A DNA stretch of 40,551 nucleotides from an uncultured Roseovarius sp. (GCF_913057115.1 NZ_CAJXNN010000030.1:1-40551), one strand, 5' to 3'; counted from the stretch's first letter, positions 1 to 7,971 are shown. Notes: generated by a model not told the origin, from the sequence alone. Numbers and translations are program-made.

Positions 1-457
1 CCCCCCGGGAGGGCGCATGGTTCCCGTTTCGCTCCGAACCAAGGATTTGTGTGCGACAGCGTCAGTCCCCGAATGAATGTTCCAAACGCCCACCCAGGGT
101 CGGGCGCGGCCCTTCGTTCTTTTGCCGTAGGGTGCGCATTCACTGCGCACCGCCCACCTAAACACCCGTCTGAAACGCCAGCCCCGGCGCGGAAGCAAGG
201 CGCGTAGCGCCGCCGCGCCAAAGCCGACGCGCCCCGTCGCCCCAAAGGGGCGCCGACATGATGACGGCACGCCTCCGGCGTGACGCGGCGGCTTTTTGGC
301 CACTGCCGAGCACCGCTTGAGGTCCTACGGAGACGGCAACCATAAAGCACCTCCGCCCACACCGACCAACCGCCCCCGCACGCGTCGTCTTCGGCGCGGC
401 TGTTTCACGTTGAAGGAGAGCTTGATGTATGGTCAATTCAGCTAAAAGGAGATTTTT
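1..457. other. Non-coding region upstream of the DUF4747-like cassette, with a foldable GC-rich block
   Basis: I see no convincing gene here. Several short inverted repeats are visible: GTGCGCA/TGCGCAC (133-139/145-151), GGCGC/GCGCC (199-203/207-211), CGACG/CGTCG (225-229/235-239), CCCC/GGGG (240-243/247-250) and CACGCC/GGCGTG (68-nt further on, 268-273/277-282). A longer-range pair, GCCGCCGCG (209-217) with CGCGGCGGC (284-292), would enclose the last three hairpins, and TTTTT (293-297) follows directly. That layout resembles a multi-branched small RNA with an intrinsic terminator. However, such GC-rich DNA pairs readily by chance, so an RNA gene is only a suggestion. The opposite-strand frame through 158-544 is low-complexity and Arg/Ala-rich, and I judge it non-coding. 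Confidence 0.35.
425..445 (+). promoter_or_regulatory. Six-codon mini-ORF (MYGQFS) with strong ribosome-binding site before the DUF4747-like gene
   Basis: ATG at 425 opens a six-codon frame that ends in TAA at 443-445. It is preceded at 411-418 by TGAAGGAG, a near-perfect Shine-Dalgarno sequence at normal spacing. Its stop codon overlaps the Shine-Dalgarno sequence AAAAGGAG (444-451) of the next gene, which starts at 458. The arrangement fits a translated leader peptide that couples or gates translation of the downstream gene. It could equally be the remnant of a lost upstream gene. No attenuator structure is obvious between the two starts. Confidence 0.3.
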
Positions 458-1303
458 ATGGCCCGGACACGAAAGAGAACGTACGGCGTGTTTAACGTTG
501 TCGCCCAACCTCACCCCGAAAATATTTACAGAGAAATTTTTCAAAGATCTGTTGGCCGAGGTGTCAAGTATTGGGGCGACTATTACGCGGCAATAACTCC
601 ACTATCAGAGATAAGAGATAACATTTTCACGGGCCGCCTAGTGATTTGGATGGCGGTTGATCCCGATAGCAATGTCGTAAACTTGAAAGACTTTGTTGAA
701 GAGCCATTAAGTGAAAGCTCAGACGTCGTTGTTCCAGAGGACCGAGGATTAAATAGCCGTACGTTTCAATTCGCGTTCAACACGAAAGATCACCGTCTAT
801 TTTTGGAGCTAGTCAACGATGAGCGTAAAACTGTTTCGCCGCGCAGGGCAGAAACAGCGTTTCAAAAAGCGCTAGAAGATGCAGCATATGAACAGTGCGA
901 AGAATTTAGGGTTCAAATTCAGCCGACCTCTGACTCGGTCGAGCGAATTTTGTCCATTCCTAGGTTAAATTCCGTGGAAATGCGTCTTTATCGGCCCAAT
1001 CCGGATTCAATTGATCCAGAGGCTCAGGAATTGCTGGAAGAAGAGCTTGAGGGGCAGAACGCCAAAGAAGCCGTGAAGACGCTGAAAAAAGCGCCTTCAT
1101 TCAAGTCTTTGATGTTAAATACGAGAAATAAGCTGCTAGCCAGAGCCGCAGCATACGATGGGCTAGTTAAAGGCAAAGGTAAGAGCGAAGATGGTAAATC
1201 TGTCGAAGCTTCTACAAAGGACTATCCTTATGTAATCACTCGTGACGAGGATGAAGTTGGAACCGAGGCTGGAAGCATAAGAAGTGTCGCAAAACAGGGA
1301 TGA
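458..1303 (+). CDS. DUF4747-like protein of unknown function
   Basis: This is a soluble 281-residue protein with no signal peptide or membrane segment. The N-terminal pattern (RKRTYGVFNVVAQPHPENIY, then a conserved-looking FQFAFNTKDHRLFLEL near residues 105-120) resembles the DUF4747 family by recollection; no search was possible. The C-terminal third is charged and ends in a Lys/Glu/Asp-rich tail that looks disordered. The start is supported by AAAAGGAG at 444-451. The gene is clearly AT-richer than its neighbours and uses codons such as ATA, AGA and TTA more freely, which suggests horizontal acquisition. It overlaps the next gene by 20 bp, so the two are probably made together. The pairing with a small membrane protein recalls sensor/effector pairs in phage defence, but function is unknown. 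Confidence 0.75.
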   Translation: MARTRKRTYGVFNVVAQPHPENIYREIFQRSVGRGVKYWGDYYAAITPLSEIRDNIFTGRLVIWMAVDPDSNVVNLKDFVEEPLSESSDVVVPEDRGLNSRTFQFAFNTKDHRLFLELVNDERKTVSPRRAETAFQKALEDAAYEQCEEFRVQIQPTSDSVERILSIPRLNSVEMRLYRPNPDSIDPEAQELLEEELEGQNAKEAVKTLKKAPSFKSLMLNTRNKLLARAAAYDGLVKGKGKSEDGKSVEASTKDYPYVITRDEDEVGTEAGSIRSVAKQG

Positions 1304-1811
1304 CATTGATGCAATAGGTGTCTTTGACACCTATTGGCGCCTCTACGGCGGATGGCCCGCAATCTTGAAATCTCTGTATTTCTGGGCTGCGGTAGCCATC
1401 ACGTTTGTCTGCTATCCCTTATGGAACAAGGAAACAGGTGATGAACGTGCTTGGACATCAGCAGCCGTTGAGATTATTCCAAGTTTGATGTCCTTTTCCT
1501 TAGGAGGAATGGCAATTTTATTGGCGTTCTCGAACGAAAGGTTGATGAAATCGATCCAGCAAGCAGGTCGAGCGGATTCTCTATACATGCAAACGACTGC
1601 GTCCTTTTTTCATTTCATACTTCTACAAACACTTGCATTAGTAGGAGTGCTTTTAGCACAAGCATACACAGTTGATCTGTTTTCGGCCTTGGCGTTTTTC
1701 TTGATGTCTTATGGATTGACCGTAGCGGTTGCAGTCGCCGGTAACCTTTTGAAACTTGCCCAAATATTCAATTTGAAGCAGGGCGCGAAAGACAACAATG
1801 ACAGTAAATAA
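1284..1811 (+). CDS. Small four-helix membrane protein, partner of the DUF4747-like protein
   Basis: This 175-residue protein starts at a GTG (1284) that lies inside the end of the upstream gene, with GGAAG at 1271-1275 as a likely ribosome-binding site. Four hydrophobic stretches fit membrane helices at about residues 29-47, 61-82, 107-128 and 131-155. The N-terminus (about 28 residues) and the polar C-terminal tail (about 20 residues) probably lie on the same side of the membrane. I recognise no catalytic motif and no named family. The 20-bp overlap with the DUF4747-like gene and the shared low GC content indicate a two-gene transferred module. A membrane-acting effector, small channel or anchor for its partner are all possible, and the sequence does not choose between them. 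Confidence 0.7.
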   Translation: MSQNRDDIDAIGVFDTYWRLYGGWPAILKSLYFWAAVAITFVCYPLWNKETGDERAWTSAAVEIIPSLMSFSLGGMAILLAFSNERLMKSIQQAGRADSLYMQTTASFFHFILLQTLALVGVLLAQAYTVDLFSALAFFLMSYGLTVAVAVAGNLLKLAQIFNLKQGAKDNNDSK

Positions 1812-1920
1812 GTTCGACATCTCCAAAACCTCCAAAAACCAAACCTCTCGCCGCACGCAAACCAACCTACCCCAAACTCCTTACCACCCCGTTACCCAAC
1901 CGCACGGGGCAGGGGTGTTT

Positions 1921-1999
1921 CGTACGACTCGTACGACCCCACAAACCAACCCCCCGATTTTCGTACGAAAACCGGGGGGCAGGCGTACGACTCGTACGA
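1921..1999. repeat. CGTACG triple-palindrome repeat, copy A
   Basis: Two copies of CGTACGACTCGTACGA (1921-1936 and 1984-1999) flank a central TTTTCGTACGAAAA (1958-1971). The centre sits inside a larger hairpin with CCCCCC/GGGGGG arms (1950-1979). The outer words lie 41 bp before and 22 bp after the central CGTACG. The element begins 13 bp beyond the stop codon of the minus-strand GMC gene. Copies B (21692-21770) and C (40134-40212) share the layout and position. It may act as a 3' stem-loop or terminator, a protein-binding site or a REP-like mobile repeat. The rest of 1812-2012 holds no other recognisable feature. Confidence 0.8.
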
Positions 2000-2012
2000 A
2001 AATTCCGCAGCC

Positions 2013-3644
2013 TCAGGCCGAGCGTTGCAGCGCGCCGGCTTTGCGGTCCTCCAGGATCATGTCCGAGGCTTTCTCCCCGATCATGATCGCCGGCGCATTG
2101 GTGTTGCCGGAAACGATCTCGGGCATGATCGAACAATCCGCCACCCGCAGCCCCTCGACCCCATGCACCCGCAAACGCGGGTCCACCACCGCGTCGCCGC
2201 CCGGCCCCATCTTGCAGGTTCCTGTCGGGTGATAGATCGTGGTCGAATAGTTCCGCGCCCACTCCAGCGTGCCTTCATAGTCGTCCATATCAAGGCTCGC
2301 ATCGGGGCGAAATTCCTCTGAAATCTTATGCTTAAGCGGTTCATGCTGGGCAATCCGCCGGGCGATCTTGATCCCCTCCACGATGGTCCGGCAATCGGTC
2401 TCGGTGGACAGGTAGTTGGGGTGGATCTTGGGGTATGTCCCCGCGTCCGGCCCCGCCAATCGGATCTCCCCGCGGCTCTCCGGGCGCAGCTGACAGACCG
2501 ACATGGTAAAGGCCGAAAAGGGGTGCACGCCTTCCCCGGGGCTATCGGCAGACCAGGGTTGCACATGGAACTGGATGTCCGGTGTCTCCACATGGTCGCC
2601 CGTGCGCATGAACCCGGTGGCCAAACTCGCCGCCATGGCCATCGGCCCCGCCCGAAACATCATATATTTCAATGCGATACGCGCTTGGTCCACAAGGCTG
2701 CGCACCTCGTCATTCAGCGTGGGTTCATTGCATTTGAACACCAACCGCGCCTGCAAATGGTCCTGCATATGCTTGCCCACCGATGGGCTGTCGCGCAGCA
2801 CCTCGATGCCATGCTCCTTAAGCTGTTCAGCCTCACCGATCCCCGACACCATCAAAAGCTGCGGCGATCCAATCGCCCCCGACGACAGGATCACCTCCGC
2901 CTTGGCCTTGACCACATGCTCCTGCCCCGAAGCATCCCGATAGGCCACGCCCGTCGCCCGGTTCCCGTCGAACACGATCCGGCTTGCAGGGGCTTTGGTG
3001 AGGATGGTCAGGTTCTCGCGCTTCCGGGCCGGGTTCAGGAAGGCCACCGCCGAAGAACACCGCCGCCCATTTCGGGTGGTCAGTTGGAAGTACCCAACGC
3101 CTTCCTGCGTTGTCCCGTTGTAGTCAGGGTTAAACGGATACCCAGCCTCCTGTGCCGCGGCGACCCACGCATCGCAAATCGGGCGCTGCAACCGCATGTT
3201 CGAGACCGACAAAGGCCCCTTATCCCCATGAAACTCATCCGCCCCGCGTTCCTGGTTCTCGGAGCGTCTGAACAGCGGCAACACATCGTCCCAGCCCCAG
3301 CCCGGGTTCCCCATCTGCTGCCAGCGGTCATAATCCTCCGGCTGGCCCCGCACATACAGCAACCCGTTCAAAGACGATGACCCCCCCAAAACCTTACCGC
3401 GCGGCCAATCCAACTGCCGTCCGTTCAGCCCGGGGTCCGGCTCGGTGCGATAGCACCAGTCAACCGATGGGTTGTGCATGGTTTTGAAATAGCCCACGGG
3501 GATGTGGATCCACGGGTTCCAGTCGCGCCCGCCTGCTTCCATCAAAACCACCTTGATCGAGGGATCAGCCGAGAGGCGATTCGCCAGAACACAGCCCGCC
3601 GAGCCCGCACCGACGATCACATAATCCGCTGAAATCTCTGACAT
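2013..3644 (-). CDS. GMC-family flavoprotein oxidoreductase (choline dehydrogenase-like)
   Basis: This 543-residue FAD enzyme is expected to oxidise an alcohol to an aldehyde. The N-terminal dinucleotide fold (VIVGAGSAG, about residues 9-17) binds FAD. Both family signatures are visible: [14 protein letters not shown] near residue 90 and [12 protein letters not shown] near 260. The C-terminal [10 protein letters not shown] supplies the catalytic His (about 472), and SGNTNAP carries the second catalytic Asn/His position (Asn about 514). I start it at 3644 (MSEISADYV) because GGGAGG lies just upstream; the open frame runs further back but crosses the divergent promoter. It is divergent from a TRAP transporter operon with its own IclR regulator, so its substrate is probably what that transporter imports. 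BetA-type choline dehydrogenase is a relative, but no betB or betI neighbour supports that role. Confidence 0.9.
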   Translation of the reverse strand: MSEISADYVIVGAGSAGCVLANRLSADPSIKVVLMEAGGRDWNPWIHIPVGYFKTMHNPSVDWCYRTEPDPGLNGRQLDWPRGKVLGGSSSLNGLLYVRGQPEDYDRWQQMGNPGWGWDDVLPLFRRSENQERGADEFHGDKGPLSVSNMRLQRPICDAWVAAAQEAGYPFNPDYNGTTQEGVGYFQLTTRNGRRCSSAVAFLNPARKRENLTILTKAPASRIVFDGNRATGVAYRDASGQEHVVKAKAEVILSSGAIGSPQLLMVSGIGEAEQLKEHGIEVLRDSPSVGKHMQDHLQARLVFKCNEPTLNDEVRSLVDQARIALKYMMFRAGPMAMAASLATGFMRTGDHVETPDIQFHVQPWSADSPGEGVHPFSAFTMSVCQLRPESRGEIRLAGPDAGTYPKIHPNYLSTETDCRTIVEGIKIARRIAQHEPLKHKISEEFRPDASLDMDDYEGTLEWARNYSTTIYHPTGTCKMGPGGDAVVDPRLRVHGVEGLRVADCSIMPEIVSGNTNAPAIMIGEKASDMILEDRKAGALQRSA

Positions 3645-3762
3645 TTCTGACCTCCCATCGGCGCTCAGCAATTTTGGAAAAGATTTTGCTTGCCAGATGA
3701 AACATAGTTCGAGCAATATTGAGACTGCAAGTATCAAAAATTGCACAACATGGGAGGAGACC
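3645..3762. promoter_or_regulatory. Divergent promoter region between the GMC and TRAP genes
   Basis: This 118-bp gap separates two divergent starts and must hold both promoters. It is much richer in A and T than the flanking genes. GCAATTTT (3668-3675) and AAAATTGC (3737-3744) form an 8-bp inverted repeat 61 bp apart. The IclR regulator encoded at 7144 is the natural candidate to act here, but I cannot define its operator. ATGGGAGGAGAC at 3750-3761 holds the ribosome-binding site of the transporter gene. Confidence 0.55.
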
Positions 3763-4998
3763 ATGAAAGTATCGAAAACCCTGGGAGGGATTTCCCGCCG
3801 GGATCTTTTCCGTCTTTCCGGCCAATTCGGCCTGTCATCGGTTCTACTTGGGGCAGGGGCGCTGACCGGCGCGGCGACACTGCCCAATCTCGCGAAAGCC
3901 GCAGAAAGCACATATAACAAGCGCTTCGCGAAAGAACCCAAGCATACCCTGAAGCTGGGCGCGGCGGGCTTCAACGCCCGTAACTTGTTGATTGAACGCG
4001 CCGGTGTTCTGACCTTTGCCCGCGATCTGGAGGAGCGGACCGAGGGCGAAATTCGCGTTGAGTTCATCGGCGACAACCAGATCTGCGGCCAGCTCAACTG
4101 CGTTGAGAAAACCCAGCTTGGCGTGGTGGATATGTATTCCGCCTCAACCCAGAACTCGGCCGGCGGTGCGCCTTACCTCAACGTGCTGGACTATGCCTAT
4201 ATGTTCCCCAGCCGTGCGGCGCAGTACCACTTCCTCTACAGCCCGGAATCGCAACAGGTTTTGCGCGACCCGATGGAGAAGCGCCACGGCATCAAGTTCT
4301 TGTTCAGCCATTGCGAATTGCGCGGCATTCAGATGGGCCAGTCTTTTGCCGACAAACCCACCGTGACCAAACTCGAAGAACTCTTCGGCACCAAGAACCG
4401 CGTGACAGGCACACAACTGGGCCGCATCGCGATGCAGCTTTTGAACCTCAACCCGGTTCCCGTGGCTTGGGAAGAAACCCTCGATGGCCTCAAGCAGGGC
4501 CTGATCGACGGTGCGGAAACCTGGGCCTCCGCGGTGGCTTACGCCAACATGGCGCCGGTGGTTAGCCAATCGGTCGATCTGAAGTTCTTCTGCGGCACCG
4601 AGCACACCGCGATGAAAGCCAGCGTCTTCGATGAAATGGAGCCGCATCTGCAAGATGCAATCATGGAGTCGTCTTATCTGGCGCAGGTTTATTGTCAGCA
4701 CGCCAACGAGGCGGCGCTGGTCAATACCGTGGGCTTCTCTGACCCGCAGCTTCCCGGCACGATCTTCGCCGAGAACAACGTGCGCAACGCCTTCCTCGCC
4801 GAAGATCAGATCAAGATGGCCGAGGAAATGTGCTCGCCCGAGTTCAACCCCGAGCCTTGGGCGCAATGGCGCGAGCGGATCAACAACTGGTCGGGTGGCT
4901 TGGACACCTATCAGATGATCTACGATGTCGCGCGTCAAATCCCCAAAGACACGCTGGCCGAAAACGTCGAACCCCGCCGCTGGTGGCGCTCGGCCTGA
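3763..4998 (+). CDS. TRAP transporter substrate-binding protein, Tat-exported
   Basis: This 411-residue periplasmic solute receptor belongs to the DctP-like superfamily and feeds the two permease subunits downstream. The N-terminus has a twin-arginine signal: SRRDLFRLSG at about residues 11-20, a hydrophobic stretch, and a likely cleavage after LAKA near residue 46. The mature part shows TRAP binding-protein features, including GDNQICGQLNCVEKTQLGVV near 105 and VTGTQLGRIAMQLLNLNPVPV in the ligand-pocket region. I chose ATG 3763 because GGGAGGAG (3752-3759) precedes it; an in-frame start at 3697 would put a poor N-terminus before the Tat motif. Export by Tat, unlike the Sec-type second TRAP receptor in this window, suggests cytoplasmic folding. 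The ligand is not deducible; the GMC neighbour hints at an alcohol-bearing organic acid. Confidence 0.9.
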   Translation: MKVSKTLGGISRRDLFRLSGQFGLSSVLLGAGALTGAATLPNLAKAAESTYNKRFAKEPKHTLKLGAAGFNARNLLIERAGVLTFARDLEERTEGEIRVEFIGDNQICGQLNCVEKTQLGVVDMYSASTQNSAGGAPYLNVLDYAYMFPSRAAQYHFLYSPESQQVLRDPMEKRHGIKFLFSHCELRGIQMGQSFADKPTVTKLEELFGTKNRVTGTQLGRIAMQLLNLNPVPVAWEETLDGLKQGLIDGAETWASAVAYANMAPVVSQSVDLKFFCGTEHTAMKASVFDEMEPHLQDAIMESSYLAQVYCQHANEAALVNTVGFSDPQLPGTIFAENNVRNAFLAEDQIKMAEEMCSPEFNPEPWAQWRERINNWSGGLDTYQMIYDVARQIPKDTLAENVEPRRWWRSA

Positions 4999-5014
4999 TC
5001 CGGCAAACTGCGAA

Positions 5015-5041
5015 CCGGGCCATTCTGAACGGGTGGCCCGG
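5015..5041 (+). terminator. Hairpin between TRAP receptor and small permease genes
   Basis: CCGGGCCA (5015-5022) pairs with TGGCCCGG (5034-5041) across an 11-nt loop in the 105-bp gap after the receptor gene. No T-run follows, so it is more likely a partial terminator or an RNA-stabilising 3' end that lets the receptor be made in excess over the permeases. The second TRAP operon has a comparable hairpin in the same place (19342-19369). Confidence 0.5.
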
Positions 5042-5103
5042 ATCCACAAGGCGGCATAAAGAAGACCGCCTCGACATACGGCAACCCAAAGGGAGGAATG
5101 GGC

Positions 5104-5775
5104 ATGACCGGCTGGTTTCAGGGCACAGGGGACATCCTGAGCGCCCTAGCTTCAGGTGATTCATGGATGTTGAGCGAGGCGATGCGCAATCCGGCAATCT
5201 GGCCGTTGGGCTTGATCGCCATGCTGGCAGCGGCGGCTTTGCTCTTGGTGGTCTACCACTTCATCCCATGGGTAGAGCGCAACTTCGAGAAAACCGTGAT
5301 GGTGGTCTCGTACCTTGCCATCGGCGGTATCATCTTCGTCGAGGTCTTCCGCCGCTTCGTCCTGAACGAACAGGCCCCTTGGTCCACCACCCTGCCACCA
5401 TTCCTCTTCCTGATCATGACGTGGTTCGGCTGTACCTATAATGTGCAGCTTCGCACGCACTTGGCCTTTGCCGAATTCCGCAGTGCCATGGGCCGGGGTG
5501 GGCAAATGGCATGCCTTCTGCTGGACGCTGTCCTTTGGTTGGGCTTTTCGTGGATCGTGGTTGTCACCTCGACCCGCGTGGTCGCCAACTCGGCGTCGAA
5601 CTTCCAGATCATGCTGGGCACCGACAATGTCATGCAGTGGTGGTTCCTGATCGCGGTGCCGCTGGCCTTTACCATGCTGGCCGCGCGGGTTTTGGAAAAT
5701 CTGATCGCCGATGTGCGCAACTTCCGCTCGGGTGAGCCATTGATCAAACAAGCCGTGATCGGGGGTGACGCATGA
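5104..5775 (+). CDS. TRAP transporter small permease subunit (DctQ type)
   Basis: This 223-residue integral membrane protein has four hydrophobic helices (about residues 32-52, 62-82, 95-135 as a broad region, and 175-195), as expected of the small permease component. That component pairs with the large subunit to form the sodium-driven TRAP channel. I start at ATG 5104 because GGGAGG (5091-5096) sits at the right distance; the ATG at 5098 is too close. The last codons overlap the start of the large subunit in ATGA. Conserved aromatic and polar residues around ERNFEKTVMVVSYLAIGGIIF match the family's first transmembrane region. Confidence 0.88.
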   Translation: MTGWFQGTGDILSALASGDSWMLSEAMRNPAIWPLGLIAMLAAAALLLVVYHFIPWVERNFEKTVMVVSYLAIGGIIFVEVFRRFVLNEQAPWSTTLPPFLFLIMTWFGCTYNVQLRTHLAFAEFRSAMGRGGQMACLLLDAVLWLGFSWIVVVTSTRVVANSASNFQIMLGTDNVMQWWFLIAVPLAFTMLAARVLENLIADVRNFRSGEPLIKQAVIGGDA

Positions 5776-7130
5776 GCGATCCAGCAATCATCACCGCCAT
5801 TTCCGTTGGAGTCACCATCCTCTTCATGCTGGGGGTTCCGGTCTTTCTGGTCATCGGCTACTGGGTGATTGGCATGTCCTTCCTGCTGGGCCTGCCGCTC
5901 GACAACATCGGCGCGGCGCTGGCGGATGTCTTCACCGATGGCTTTGCCCTTCTGGCCATGCCGCTCTTTATCCTGACGGGGGATCTGATCAACCGTTCCG
6001 GCATTGCCCGGCGCCTGTCGGACTTCGCCTATGCCTGCCTTGGCTGGATACGCGGCGGGTTGGCCATGGCCTCGCTTGGCGCGTGTGGGCTGTTCGCCGC
6101 GATCTCGGGGTCGAACTCGGCCACCACGGCCACCATCGGCTCCATGCTGCACCCCGAAATGGTCAAGGGGGGCTATGACGAACGCTTCTCGGCGGCCACG
6201 GCGGCGGCTGGCGGCACGGTGGGCATCATCATCCCGCCCTCCATCATCTTCATCGTCTACGGGTTCCTCCTCAACCTCCCAATCTCGGACCTGTTCGTGG
6301 CCGGGATCATACCCGGGTCTCTGATGGTGAGTGGTATGATGCTTGCCTGCTTTATCATTTGCTGGCGCAATGGCTGGGGCTATCTCATTGCCCTTAGCCC
6401 GCTGCGGGTGATCAAGACGGCGCTGGGCGCATGGCTTGGCTTCTTCGCCATCGGCCTCGTGCTCTGGGGAATTTACACCGGTAAATTCTCACCCACTGAA
6501 GCGGCGGGTGTCACCGTGGGCTTTTGTGTGATCGTCGGCTTCCTCTGCCTGCCCATCCATAAACTGATGGGGGCCAAGAAAGACGCCGACATCTCTGAAA
6601 AATCCGTGGCCAGTATGCTGGTCGTCCAAGGCTTCAGCCCGCTGGAGCTGCCCTCGATCACCATGCGCTCGGCCCAGATCACCGGCATCCTTGCGCCGCT
6701 CATCGCGGTTTCGGTGGTGATGCAGCAAATCCTGTCGGTCCTCGGCGCGCAGGAGGCCATCGGCGGCTTCGTGACTTCCATGGGCGGCTATCACGCGGTG
6801 CTTTTCACCTCCATGGCCATCGTCTTTATCTCGGGCATGGTTCTGGAAAGCCTGCCGGTAACGATCATCTTGGCCCCGATCCTTGCCCCCATCGCCCATG
6901 AGGTCGGGGTGGAGCCAGTGCAATTCGCGGTGATCTTCCTTGTCGGGGCCTCCATCGGCTTCATCACGCCACCCTATGGTCTCAACCTCTACGTGGCCTC
7001 AGGCGTGACAGGTGTCCCGTATTTCAGGCTTTTGAAGTACACCGTGCCTTATTTGGTCGCATTGATCTCGGTCTGGCTTGTGATCGCCCTCGTGCCTGAG
7101 CTATCGACGGCCTTGCTACCGGATAGATAA
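5772..7130 (+). CDS. TRAP transporter large permease subunit (DctM type)
   Basis: This 452-residue inner-membrane protein has about 12 hydrophobic segments and is the substrate- and sodium-translocating subunit of the TRAP transporter. Family hallmarks are visible: PLFILTGDLINRSG near residue 58, GGLAMASLGACGLFAAISGSNSAT near 95, GIIIPPSIIFIVYG near 150, and ITPPYGLNLYVASGV near 400. It overlaps the small subunit by 4 bp, indicating translational coupling. Like many family members it has a variable central cytoplasmic loop (about residues 255-285). An IclR regulator begins 13 bp after its stop, and the whole set receptor-small-large-regulator is probably one transcription unit. Confidence 0.92.
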   Translation: MSDPAIITAISVGVTILFMLGVPVFLVIGYWVIGMSFLLGLPLDNIGAALADVFTDGFALLAMPLFILTGDLINRSGIARRLSDFAYACLGWIRGGLAMASLGACGLFAAISGSNSATTATIGSMLHPEMVKGGYDERFSAATAAAGGTVGIIIPPSIIFIVYGFLLNLPISDLFVAGIIPGSLMVSGMMLACFIICWRNGWGYLIALSPLRVIKTALGAWLGFFAIGLVLWGIYTGKFSPTEAAGVTVGFCVIVGFLCLPIHKLMGAKKDADISEKSVASMLVVQGFSPLELPSITMRSAQITGILAPLIAVSVVMQQILSVLGAQEAIGGFVTSMGGYHAVLFTSMAIVFISGMVLESLPVTIILAPILAPIAHEVGVEPVQFAVIFLVGASIGFITPPYGLNLYVASGVTGVPYFRLLKYTVPYLVALISVWLVIALVPELSTALLPDR

Positions 7131-7143
7131 CGACGGGTGACTC

Positions 7144-7923
7144 ATGGACGGGGACAAATCGGAAACCATACCAACCAACTTGAGGTTGCTCATGGTGATC
7201 GAGGAGGTCGCCCGCGCCGGCGTCCCCGTCACCCCGACCGAGGTGAACACACACCTCGGTCTGCCCAAACCGACCATTCACCGCCTGTTCAGCACGCTGG
7301 AGGACGAGGGATTCCTTCAGCGTGACCTGGATGGCCGGACATATTCCCCGGGGCCGCGCCTGCGCACCTTGGCAGGCGGGGTTCTCTCCTCCCTCCGTAT
7401 CCGGACCGCACGGCAGGCCATCCTGAAACGCCTGAGCCGTGAAATCGGTGAGACTTGCAACATCGCCCTGCCGGACCGGGATGCCATGACCTATTTGGAG
7501 CGTGTCGAAACCGAATGGCCCCTGCGCATCCAGCTTCCTATCGGAACCCGGGTGCCGTTTTACTGCACCGCCAGCGGCAAGATGTACCTCAGCACCTTGG
7601 CCCGCGCCCATGTGGTCAAATACCTCGAAAGCATCGACCTAGAGGCGAAAACCCCCAACACCCTGACCAAGCATGACGATCTTTTCGAAGAACTCCGCGT
7701 GATCCGCAAACAGGGCTACTCCCTCGATCGCGAGGAATTCATGCCCGACATGATCGCGCTTGCGGTGCCGATTTTGGATGAAAACCAAAGGCTCATGGCC
7801 ACTTTGGCCTTCCATGCACCCACGCAGCGCGTTTCCATTGATGAGGCGCTGAAATATCTCGACGACATGCGCACCGCCTCCAAAGATTTGTCGCAACTGG
7901 TTTCAGGTTCTGCCGACCTCTAA
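7144..7923 (+). CDS. IclR-family transcriptional regulator
   Basis: This 259-residue regulator has an N-terminal winged helix-turn-helix (about residues 12-70; GLPKPTIHRLFSTLEDEGFL is the recognition region) followed by an IclR effector-binding domain (about 80-250). The segment YCTASGKMYLSTL near residue 140 and the C-terminal ALAVPILDENQRLMATLAFHAPTQR are typical of the effector domain. IclR proteins usually control catabolic genes next to them and respond to a pathway metabolite. It lies at the end of the TRAP operon and divergent GMC locus, so I infer that it controls the 3645-3762 promoters. Confidence 0.92.
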   Translation: MDGDKSETIPTNLRLLMVIEEVARAGVPVTPTEVNTHLGLPKPTIHRLFSTLEDEGFLQRDLDGRTYSPGPRLRTLAGGVLSSLRIRTARQAILKRLSREIGETCNIALPDRDAMTYLERVETEWPLRIQLPIGTRVPFYCTASGKMYLSTLARAHVVKYLESIDLEAKTPNTLTKHDDLFEELRVIRKQGYSLDREEFMPDMIALAVPILDENQRLMATLAFHAPTQRVSIDEALKYLDDMRTASKDLSQLVSGSADL

Positions 7924-7971
7924 TCGAACAGGCGCAAAAAAGCGCTTTATTCGCGCGCCGCTTGGGCCATT

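Noticed and set aside
158..544. Minus-strand frame across the non-coding block at the left end
   Set aside because: Low-complexity Arg/Ala product, no ribosome-binding site, and it would run into the start of the DUF4747-like gene.
2328..3380. Plus-strand 350-codon frame opposite the GMC gene
   Set aside because: His/Arg/Pro-rich composition typical of an antisense shadow; the GMC motifs on the other strand are complete.
3668..3744. GCAATTTT/AAAATTGC inverted repeat as the IclR operator
   Set aside because: Eight-bp arms 61 bp apart in AT-rich DNA are weak evidence; kept only as a remark in the promoter entry.
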